Source of the DNA: JAVEVH01 sp034005145 | Lineage (GTDB): Bacteria; Patescibacteriota; Dojkabacteria; SC72 | Reading direction: 5' to 3' | DNA length: 6,773 bases | NCBI GenBank assembly: GCA_034005145.1 | Contig: JAVEVH010000039.1 | Coordinates: 1-6,773, forward strand | Shown: positions 1 through 4,849 of the stretch, piece by piece | How the letters are laid out: each line of letters begins with the position of its first letter | Numbering within the stretch: the first letter of the stretch is position 1 | Program-made: the position numbers and the translations under genes | Notes under the pieces: generated by a model | Databases searched by the model: none | What the model saw: only the letters and a program-made list of their open reading frames with translations | What the model was told of the DNA's origin: nothing

Positions 1-2297
1 CCTAATACCTCTGTCTCATACTCTACCCCATTATGACTTACCTTAGCTTTGTACTTCTTACTTACATCTAAGTTATTTACCTGTATCTCTCCCTCGCTAT
101 TAGTTACATACTCTTCACCATCTATTACTACAGTAGCTGATTGTAATGGGTTACCTTCACTATCTAAAAACTGTAAGGTTATCCTTACTGATATCTCTTC
201 CTTTTCTTCTTCTGGTTGTTTAATTGGAATATCCTCTTCTTCTACAGGAGGTTGCTCTTCCTCTGGTTCTTCTTCTTCTACCTCTGGAGTTAGTAATCCT
301 AATCTTACTAAGAGTGTGTCTGGAAAGTACTCCGTCCCTATCATTAATGTTAATGTTCTGTGTATTGATTCATTCTCTAAACTATCTACTGTGTAATATT
401 CTAATATGTTTTCACCTCTGTCTAAGTTCAACTGTATACTAAACTTACCTTGTGTATCTGATGTAGTTGTATATGTATTACTACCTTTCTTAAATATTAC
501 TGTACTATTAGCTTCTGTACTACCCTTTATCAATGGTCTTTGAGATGTAAAGTATACATACAAAGTATCCCTATCCAATATATTGTTTACTAACCCAATA
601 CTTTGTATTACTGGTTTACTTGCTACTGTATCAATCACTAATACAGGGTCTGTAGGAGTAGGAGAAAACTCTGAAGTAGATCCATTACCATTGGTTGCTG
701 TACTAGTTATTAAGCTTGCTGATGTTGGTACTCTACCTGTTATGGGGACTACCAATGTAATATCATTACCTACCTGTGATGTAGTTACACTCCCTATGTA
801 GTATTTACCTTGTGCATATCCCATGGGAGAGAGTTGATCATTGTCAAAGAATTCTAATGTGTATGGGGATTCTAAAAGATTAAAGTCTAAATCTAAGGTA
901 ACAAACATTCGGTTCTTTGTTCCTAGTTTTACATTCTTTATAACAGGGTGATTCATTAAATCGTTAGGGCCAGTGTCAACATCTCCAGGATCGTTTACAG
1001 ATTTTGATCCCAGAATAAATGAGATATCTGCATTGTTGTTAAAGATACTGTTTTGTGTAATTGTATTGAACTGGCTACCTAAGTAATGCATTCTGACTCC
1101 ATAATCTCCATTCGCAATCACATTGCCCTTGACAATATTTCCTGTAGAAGTCAGTAATCCATCAAAATCTACGCCCCCTCTCCCAGACACTACTAGGTTA
1201 CCCCCAAGATTATCACCCTTAGGACTAATACCTAAATAATTTCCTTGAATATAATTATCATTAGTATCAAGCATTCTAATAATCCCCCTAAATTGCGATG
1301 TTATACATCCTGCAATATTTGATTCTTCCTTATCAGCTATACCATCATAGTTTGTTCCTATTATATTTCCAGAACCCCCTTCTACTTGAATTGCATGTCT
1401 ATAGAAATCACCCTCTATACAAGTTCTTCCTGATTTTAATGTGCCAAAATAGTTACCTGATACTCTGTTTCCCGTACTTGGTCCTCCTACAATTGTAATT
1501 GTTATATAACCATAATACAGAGTATTTCCACCAAATAAGTTCCTTTCTCCTTTATCTCCAATACCATCTCCATTTGTTCCAAAGATATTATTATTTGAGC
1601 TATTTGATAGCCAGAAAGTTAGGCCTTTCTTTGAAGCTGTACCATTTATATTTGTTCCAATAAAATTCCCTTCAATCCAGTTATTATCTGCGGAGTCTAT
1701 TGAAACAATTGATGAGAAAGCAGTGTTTTTATCTCTATGAATATTCAATCCTGCAATATGATTGTTATCACCTGTTAGTAAATTAATATTATTATAAGTG
1801 GGATCATAGAAGTAAAGTTCTATCATTAAGACCGTATTTATAGTCTCACCGAAAGCCGCTGTATTTCTAGATGCACCTGATTGTGAATATCCATTTAGAA
1901 ATGCACCTGAATCATCGGACAGGGTTAATGGTGAATTAGCTACAATCTGGAAATATCCACTGTCTGTTACAGTATATGTTCCAGCAAGTTCACTAGTACT
2001 ATCTCTAGATCCATCTGGATTAATATACCCACTATCACTCTCCGGTATATTAAAATTTATAACATCATATCCCTCATATGCATTAGCTTCCTCTATTGCT
2101 CCTCTTAATGTACATGTATTTAAAGATGTTAAACATATTCCATCTCCTTGTAATACATCACTCTGATCTCCTGTTGAATCTACTACAAATGTATTAGCTA
2201 ATACATTGTTACAAAATAGTAATAATATGAATAAAGAAATAGGTATGTATAATACCTTCTTAATAAATATCTCTTTGTATTTATTTATAAAAAACAT
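1..2297 (-). CDS. Secreted CSLREA/parallel beta-helix surface protein, partial (3' end outside window)
   Basis: This frame is open without a stop from ATG 2297 to the left edge (765 full codons), so the C-terminus is missing. Residues 1-35 form a signal peptide: a basic start, a hydrophobic core, and a likely cut after VLA. Residues 52-73 match the CSLREA-type segment (GDGICL...CTLRGAIEEAN). Residues 170-430 carry repeated N-x-I-x-GN-x-(I/L/F)G turns, such as WIEGNFIGTNINGT and YIQGNYLG, typical of a right-handed parallel beta-helix. Residues 434-450 (VNDPGDVDTGPNDLMNH) and 528-545 (STATNGNGSTSEFS) are the conserved tail of this family. An Ig-like repeat follows (about 560-652), then a Glu/Pro-rich linker (671-701) and a B-type or carboxypeptidase-regulatory-like beta domain (703 onward). 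The role is inferred to be an extracellular adhesin or envelope protein; no enzymatic residues are recognised. It has its own promoter and a strong ribosome site. The fold is well supported, the function is not. Confidence 0.9.
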   Translation of the reverse strand, partial: MFFINKYKEIFIKKVLYIPISLFILLLFCNNVLANTFVVDSTGDQSDVLQGDGICLTSLNTCTLRGAIEEANAYEGYDVINFNIPESDSGYINPDGSRDSTSELAGTYTVTDSGYFQIVANSPLTLSDDSGAFLNGYSQSGASRNTAAFGETINTVLMIELYFYDPTYNNINLLTGDNNHIAGLNIHRDKNTAFSSIVSIDSADNNWIEGNFIGTNINGTASKKGLTFWLSNSSNNNIFGTNGDGIGDKGERNLFGGNTLYYGYITITIVGGPSTGNRVSGNYFGTLKSGRTCIEGDFYRHAIQVEGGSGNIIGTNYDGIADKEESNIAGCITSQFRGIIRMLDTNDNYIQGNYLGISPKGDNLGGNLVVSGRGGVDFDGLLTSTGNIVKGNVIANGDYGVRMHYLGSQFNTITQNSIFNNNADISFILGSKSVNDPGDVDTGPNDLMNHPVIKNVKLGTKNRMFVTLDLDFNLLESPYTLEFFDNDQLSPMGYAQGKYYIGSVTTSQVGNDITLVVPITGRVPTSASLITSTATNGNGSTSEFSPTPTDPVLVIDTVASKPVIQSIGLVNNILDRDTLYVYFTSQRPLIKGSTEANSTVIFKKGSNTYTTTSDTQGKFSIQLNLDRGENILEYYTVDSLENESIHRTLTLMIGTEYFPDTLLVRLGLLTPEVEEEEPEEEQPPVEEEDIPIKQPEEEKEEISVRITLQFLDSEGNPLQSATVVIDGEEYVTNSEGEIQVNNLDVSKKYKAKVSHNGVEYETEVL

Positions 2298-2307
2298 TCC
2301 TCCTCCT
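2298..2307 (-). promoter_or_regulatory. Strong Shine-Dalgarno site for the beta-helix protein
   Basis: Read on the minus strand, AGGAGGAGGA directly precedes ATG 2297. It offers two overlapping anti-SD matches; the upstream AGGAGG leaves a 4-base spacer. It fixes the start, which also yields a well-formed signal peptide. Confidence 0.8.
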
Positions 2308-2352
2308 ATATAGATATATTACTTAAAAGCTGAGATTAGTTCAATAAAAAAT

Positions 2353-2358
2353 ATTATA
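2353..2358 (-). promoter_or_regulatory. Candidate -10 element for the beta-helix gene
   Basis: A consensus TATAAT lies on the minus strand, placing a transcript start near 2346 and a leader of about 50 bases. No good -35 hexamer sits 16-18 bases upstream; TTGGAA occurs but is too far (22 bases). The call rests on the hexamer and its position only. Confidence 0.4.
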
Positions 2359-2366
2359 CAAATTAG

Positions 2367-2504
2367 GAAGATTACTCTACTTCCAAGGAATACTTGATTG
2401 AGAAAGAAGGTCCTGGATTATCTTTATACTTCGAGATTTATGATAATGTATACACTGATAACCAAGGAGGTATTGATGTAGACATCTTCAAATTCCTTTA
2501 TTAG
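2367..2504 (+). pseudogene. Plus-strand coding remnant or small ORF with its own terminator
   Basis: After an in-frame TAG at 2364-2366 this frame is open to TAG at 2502-2504. It encodes a protein-like stretch (EDYSTSKEYLIEKEGPG..., ending VDIFKFLY). There is no ATG or GTG in the frame. TTG at 2394 is the only usable start, preceded by AAGGAA at 2385-2390, and would give 36 residues. A strong plus-strand terminator begins 25 bases after the stop, which suggests that a plus-strand gene ends or once ended here. The simplest reading is the 3' end of a gene whose upstream part was lost when the oppositely oriented beta-helix gene came to lie at 2297. The alternative is a genuine TTG-started peptide. 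No family is recognised. Confidence 0.35.
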
Positions 2505-2528
2505 CCTAATATATTTAATCTGTTAATC

Positions 2529-2563
2529 AAAAGGGGAGCCCTACACTCCCCTTTTCTTTTTTT
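2529..2563 (+). terminator. Rho-independent terminator (plus strand)
   Basis: The perfect 10-bp arms AAAAGGGGAG (2529-2538) and CTCCCCTTTT (2546-2555) enclose a 7-base loop and are followed by C and seven T. The T tract is on the plus-strand side, so it fits transcripts ending at the 2504 stop rather than the minus-strand genes. Confidence 0.85.
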
Positions 2564-2582
2564 AATATCAATAAGGGTATTC

Positions 2583-2627
2583 AGAGAAGATCTTATATAT
2601 ATTTTTTTGATCGCTAAGATCTTCTCT
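2583..2627 (-). terminator. Perfect 13-bp hairpin after the sortase-like gene (likely 3' end or terminator)
   Basis: The arms AGAGAAGATCTTA (2583-2595) and TAAGATCTTCTCT (2615-2627) pair perfectly across a 19-base loop containing a run of seven A/T. It begins 7 bases past the minus-strand stop at 2635. There is no T tract after the minus-strand 3' arm, so it may be a factor-dependent end or an mRNA-protecting stem rather than a classic intrinsic terminator. Each arm also contains the self-palindrome AAGATCTT, so a protein-binding role is possible. Confidence 0.55.
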
Positions 2628-2634
2628 TTGCACT

Positions 2635-3276
2635 TTAAATCTTTTTAAGTTGAATAACTAACTTGGGAGTATAAAATCCAGGTATTACAAGCTCTGAACA
2701 AGTAAGAATGAAATAATCATCATCCCTTGTATCTTCAAAGAGCTCTTCTATATGGATTTCACTCCCAATCTCTTTATCTAGAATAATAGAATCTACTACT
2801 AAGTAGCAGAAATCTTCCTCTAGACAAAGAACAGTATTTTTCAGATTTCCTGAATTATACAACCGAAGAAAAATCTCTCCGAATTCAGGACCTGTTATTA
2901 CATCCCAACCAGAATGAGTGTATAAAATTCTACCCTCACTTGGCTGAGCAACTACCCATACAGTATGAGAATCTAAAAGATTCTCTATCTTTTCCTCTGT
3001 ACAAGGTAGCTCACAGGTTACTATCTGAAGCTCTTTGAACTGTCTACGAAACCACTCTGTCAGATAATCTGACTCTATGGAAACAATATACTCTCCTTCT
3101 AGATTTCTAGTTTGAGGTACTGGTGTAGCTTCCATAGTAGGAAAAATCTCAATCTGTTTTGTAACAGAAGGAGTTATTTCCATCATTGGCATGAATGGTG
3201 TCATAGTTACTGTTACTTGTATAGGCTTAGCCTGTACAGTAACATCCGAACGTGGTGAACATGATACTGTTACCAC
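2635..3276 (-). CDS. Divergent membrane-anchored sortase-like transpeptidase (frame opens at 3336)
   Basis: Sortases cleave a C-terminal sorting signal through a Cys thioester and attach the protein to the cell surface. The C-terminal ~150 residues fit the sortase pattern: His121 in LYTHSG, a middle segment FLRLYNSGNLKNTVLCL...FCYLVVDSIIL resembling the F-x-x-L...G-D/N strands, and Cys193 in YFILTC. Twelve residues later comes Lys205 in PKLVIQL, where the catalytic Arg is expected. S. aureus SrtA spaces these residues as H120/C184/R197. Numbering is from GTG 3276, the first canonical start. However, the frame is open from 3336 and encodes VKRKLFSILGVFIVFSVVTVSC upstream and across that GTG, a typical membrane anchor or lipoprotein-like N-terminus, so the true start is probably near 3324 (229 aa). 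A Pro/Thr-rich linker spans about 18-57. Extra cysteines at 88, 92, 151 and 157 suit an extracytoplasmic protein. It overlaps the upstream substrate-like gene. Confidence 0.65.
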   Translation of the reverse strand: MVTVSCSPRSDVTVQAKPIQVTVTMTPFMPMMEITPSVTKQIEIFPTMEATPVPQTRNLEGEYIVSIESDYLTEWFRRQFKELQIVTCELPCTEEKIENLLDSHTVWVVAQPSEGRILYTHSGWDVITGPEFGEIFLRLYNSGNLKNTVLCLEEDFCYLVVDSIILDKEIGSEIHIEELFEDTRDDDYFILTCSELVIPGFYTPKLVIQLKKI

Positions 3277-3304
3277 AGAGAAAACGATAAAAACACCTAG
3301 TATA

Positions 3305-3973
3305 CTAAATAGTTTTCTTTTTACGAAAAAAGTAAACTACTAGAAATACTAGACCTCCTCCTGGAACAACATATACAATTGGACTTAGACTACCCGTTCT
3401 CGTTGTTGTAATAACAACTTCTGGAGTCTTTGTTGATGTTGGTTGCTCCTCTTCAGTAGGCTTTCTTGTTTCTGTTGGTAATGAAGTCTGAGTAGGCAAT
3501 GGTGTTTCTGTTGGAACAAAAGTTCCTGTTGCTGTTGGTAATGGAGTTTCAGTTGCTGTTGGAACTAGAGTTTCAGTTGGAGTAGATGTCGCTGTAGCTG
3601 TTGGTGTAAAAGTGAAAGTTGCAGTGGCTGTCGGAACCTTGGTTGGAGTATTAGTCGGATAGTACGTTATTTCATAAGGTATCATCTCTTGATATTGATC
3701 CCCACACCAAAATGAATTTGTTGCTGGTTTATAATCACACCTACTCCCATTTGGAGGAGGTAGTCTATTCTCTCTAGGATACAATTGTGGATCTCCACAA
3801 TATGCATTTACACAACCACCAACCCAACATATCTTAACTGCTGGTATCTCCCCAACTCCACTGATAAATACATTTCCCAATTGCTGTTCTACTGTATATC
3901 CTGAAGTAGGAAGTGCAGCTATCAGCAAAACACTTATAACTAAAGCCAAGAAAACTATCCTAATCTTTTTCAT
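3305..3973 (-). CDS. Secreted Cys-rich protein with Pro/Thr stalk and sortase-type C-terminal anchor
   Basis: This gene encodes 222 residues from ATG 3973, with AAGGAG 5 bases upstream. Residues 1-26 are a signal peptide (MKKIR then a long hydrophobic core ending in ALPTSG). Residues 27-105 form a small domain with five cysteines (49, 54, 59, 79, 90) and no recognised family. Residues 106-173 are a degenerate PTxT/PTET repeat stalk, possibly glycosylated. The C-terminus is a sorting signal in layout: TTRTG (190-194), hydrophobic SPIVYVVPGGGLVFLVVYFF, then RKKK and the end, 28 residues after the TG. The usual LPxTG is replaced by TTRTG. The next gene, overlapping in another frame, is sortase-like, so this is its likely substrate. 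A plain C-terminal membrane anchor is the alternative. It is first in its transcript, behind a sigma70-type promoter at 4066-4094. Confidence 0.8.
   Translation of the reverse strand: MKKIRIVFLALVISVLLIAALPTSGYTVEQQLGNVFISGVGEIPAVKICWVGGCVNAYCGDPQLYPRENRLPPPNGSRCDYKPATNSFWCGDQYQEMIPYEITYYPTNTPTKVPTATATFTFTPTATATSTPTETLVPTATETPLPTATGTFVPTETPLPTQTSLPTETRKPTEEEQPTSTKTPEVVITTTRTGSLSPIVYVVPGGGLVFLVVYFFRKKKTI
3455..3658 (-). repeat. Degenerate Pro/Thr codon repeat (stalk of the surface protein)
   Basis: About 68 codons are built from variants of PTAT, PTET, PLPT and VPT. The DNA repeats GTTGGTA/GTTTC-type units as seen on the plus strand. Such tracts commonly vary in length between strains and are prone to assembly collapse. 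Confidence 0.8.
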
Positions 3974-3978
3974 TTTCT

Positions 3979-3984
3979 CTCCTT
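3979..3984 (-). promoter_or_regulatory. Shine-Dalgarno site of the Pro/Thr-stalk protein gene
   Basis: AAGGAG on the minus strand lies 5 bases ahead of ATG 3973. It supports this start, which also gives the signal peptide. Confidence 0.8.
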
Positions 3985-4017
3985 TTTGATTTTTTAAAGT
4001 GCTTTGTTTATCTTTTT

Positions 4018-4030
4018 TACAGAATCTGTA
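4018..4030. promoter_or_regulatory. Perfect 13-base palindrome in the leader of the surface operon
   Basis: TACAGA-A-TCTGTA has 6-base arms around a single central base. It lies between the predicted transcript start (about 4059) and ATG 3973 on the minus strand, where a repressor dimer could block elongation. The regulator is unknown, and a chance palindrome is not excluded in AT-rich DNA. Confidence 0.3.
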
Positions 4031-4050
4031 TAGCGATCACTAACAAATTC

Positions 4051-4085
4051 AAAGACGAACTGTATATTATAGGCTTAAAGACGAA
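4051..4085 (-). repeat. Direct repeat AAAGACGAA flanking the -10 box of the surface operon
   Basis: AAAGACGAA occurs at 4051-4059 and 4077-4085, 26 bases apart start to start. In promoter orientation one copy (TTCGTCTTT) lies between the -35 and -10 boxes and the other covers the expected transcript start. This is the geometry of an operator pair. Confidence 0.35.
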
Positions 4086-4094
4086 TTCTAGCAA
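4066..4094 (-). promoter_or_regulatory. Sigma70-type promoter of the substrate/sortase operon
   Basis: On the minus strand TTGCTA (4094-4089), a spacer of exactly 17 bases, and consensus TATAAT (4071-4066) predict a start near 4059 and a leader of about 85 bases. A similar TATAAT block recurs upstream at 4143-4160. Confidence 0.6.
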
Positions 4095-4179
4095 TACAAA
4101 AGATGTTTATACACAGATGAGATTTCAAAAGAGAAAAAGGTTTATTATAAGGCTTTAAGGTAGTTTTTAAAATTTTATA

Positions 4180-4208
4180 TTTACTTTAAGAAAGATATTC
4201 ACTATATT
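4180..4208 (+). promoter_or_regulatory. Promoter of the 88-aa membrane protein gene (leaderless layout)
   Basis: TTTACT (4180-4185), a 17-base spacer and TATATT (4203-4208) put the transcript start at about 4214-4216, on the ATG itself. No Shine-Dalgarno sequence is present, as expected for a leaderless mRNA. Confidence 0.5.
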
Positions 4209-4213
4209 TATAT

Positions 4214-4480
4214 ATGGAAATACCCCTAATTACAGCAATATATGCTCAATTAATAGTAAATACCCTCCTTATCATCTCTCTAATATATCTCCTCTACTTA
4301 ATTCTTAGATTAATATTTAAGGTAGTAAAAGGAAAAGAGGTAGAGAAAAGGAAAGAAATTAAGAAGATAATATTACTAACTATAATTGTAATAGGAATAT
4401 TTTCACTTACTAATGTATTCTTTGAATATGACCCCTTTAATATAATAGAAGATGCTAAATATATACCTCTTGATAAATAG
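4214..4480 (+). CDS. Small two-helix membrane protein of unknown function
   Basis: This gene encodes 88 residues. Helix 1 spans about 9-36 and helix 2 about 52-70, separated by a strongly basic loop (KVVKGKEVEKRKEIKK). The tail is acidic (EYDPFNIIEDAKYIPLDK). By the positive-inside rule the loop is cytoplasmic and both ends face outward. That topology is shared by VirB2/TrbC-type pilins, but no family motif is visible, so this is only a structural analogy. ATG 4214 has no Shine-Dalgarno; a -10 box ends 5 bases before it. The next small membrane gene starts 26 bases after the TAG and seems to have its own promoter. No homologue is recognised. Confidence 0.7.
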   Translation: MEIPLITAIYAQLIVNTLLIISLIYLLYLILRLIFKVVKGKEVEKRKEIKKIILLTIIVIGIFSLTNVFFEYDPFNIIEDAKYIPLDK

Positions 4481-4498
4481 ATATACATTTTTTAATAT
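4470..4498 (+). promoter_or_regulatory. Promoter of the second small membrane gene (leaderless layout)
   Basis: TTGATA (4470-4475) overlaps the last codons of the preceding gene. A 17-base spacer and TAATAT (4493-4498) follow. ATG 4507 begins 8 bases after the -10 box, so the mRNA would have essentially no leader. Confidence 0.5.
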
Positions 4499-4506
4499 AT
4501 AGATAT

Positions 4507-4700
4507 ATGTTTGATAAATACATAGAACAAATATACACAGCATCATATACACAAGCTTTAAATAACTTAGTAGCTGTACCCTTTAAATACCTAGAAAGAA
4601 CACTCTCGCAAACCTCCTACTCTAATATATTAAGTATACTTAAACCTGTATTAACAGTATGTATAGTACTGTATATTGTGTATATAATATTTAGTATATT
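4507..4700 (+). CDS. Small membrane protein, truncated by the assembly gap
   Basis: The 64 residues readable before the gap are a polar, partly amphipathic N-terminus (MFDKYIEQIYTASYTQALNN...) and one hydrophobic helix from about 44 (ILKPVLTVCIVLYIVYIIFSI), still hydrophobic when the Ns begin. The true length, the number of further helices and the stop are unknown. The in-frame tail PCE and stop just after the Ns depends on the arbitrary gap length and should not be trusted. An N-terminal soluble segment followed by membrane helices next to a small two-helix protein could suit a secretion-type membrane component, but nothing specific is recognised. Confidence 0.6.
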
Positions 4701-4800
4701 NNNNNNNNNNNNNNNNNNNNNNNNNNNNNNNNNNNNNNNNNNNNNNNNNNNNNNNNNNNNNNNNNNNNNNNNNNNNNNNNNNNNNNNNNNNNNNNNNNNN
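4701..4800. other. Assembly gap (100 N)
   Basis: Exactly 100 undetermined bases, the conventional size for a gap of unknown length. The two sides are joined by scaffolding, so distances and reading frames across it carry no information. Confidence 0.98.
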
Positions 4801-4829
4801 CCTTGCGAATAGGTAAATTACTCTTTTTG

Positions 4830-4838
4830 TGATAGAAT
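4830..4838 (+). promoter_or_regulatory. Extended -10 promoter of typA
   Basis: TG-A-TAGAAT is an extended -10 match. It puts the start near 4845, about 5 bases before ATG 4850. No -35 box is seen at the normal distance, which extended -10 promoters can do without. It overlaps the alternative GTG start at 4829 and so argues for the ATG. Confidence 0.45.
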
Positions 4839-4849
4839 ATCCACTTGTT

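Noticed and set aside
49..801. Several plus-strand open frames rich in Ser, Leu and Val
   Set aside because: They are antisense to the long minus-strand beta-helix gene, have biased, domain-free composition, and lack ribosome sites. The minus-strand frame has clear family motifs.
1298..1498. Plus-strand 66-codon frame rich in Leu and Tyr
   Set aside because: It is antisense to the beta-helix repeats; its composition simply mirrors Asn/Gly-rich codons on the other strand.
2463..2480. AAGGAGG followed by ATG as a plus-strand gene start
   Set aside because: The ATG is followed at once by TAG. The purine run encodes Gln-Gly-Gly in the overlapping remnant frame.
3317..3322. AAAAAG as a classic -1 slippery site at the end of the substrate gene
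   Set aside because: In the zero frame the codons read CGT AAA AAG, so the X of an X-XXY-YYZ heptamer is T rather than A. The sortase frame is +1, not -1, relative to this gene.
2608..4039. Nine-base inverted match TGATCGCTA / TAGCGATCA
   Set aside because: Matches of this length are expected by chance many times in a window of this size.
3974..4213. Search for a tRNA, riboswitch or CRISPR unit in the divergent intergenic region
   Set aside because: No cloverleaf, conserved aptamer core or regularly spaced repeat is visible; only promoter-type elements were found.
4294..4488. Minus-strand 64-codon frame
   Set aside because: It lies fully antisense to the 88-aa membrane protein, whose helix-loop-helix pattern and promoter are coherent.
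4801..4812. PCE and stop as the end of the second small membrane protein
   Set aside because: The frame across 100 N is arbitrary; the real C-terminus is unknown.
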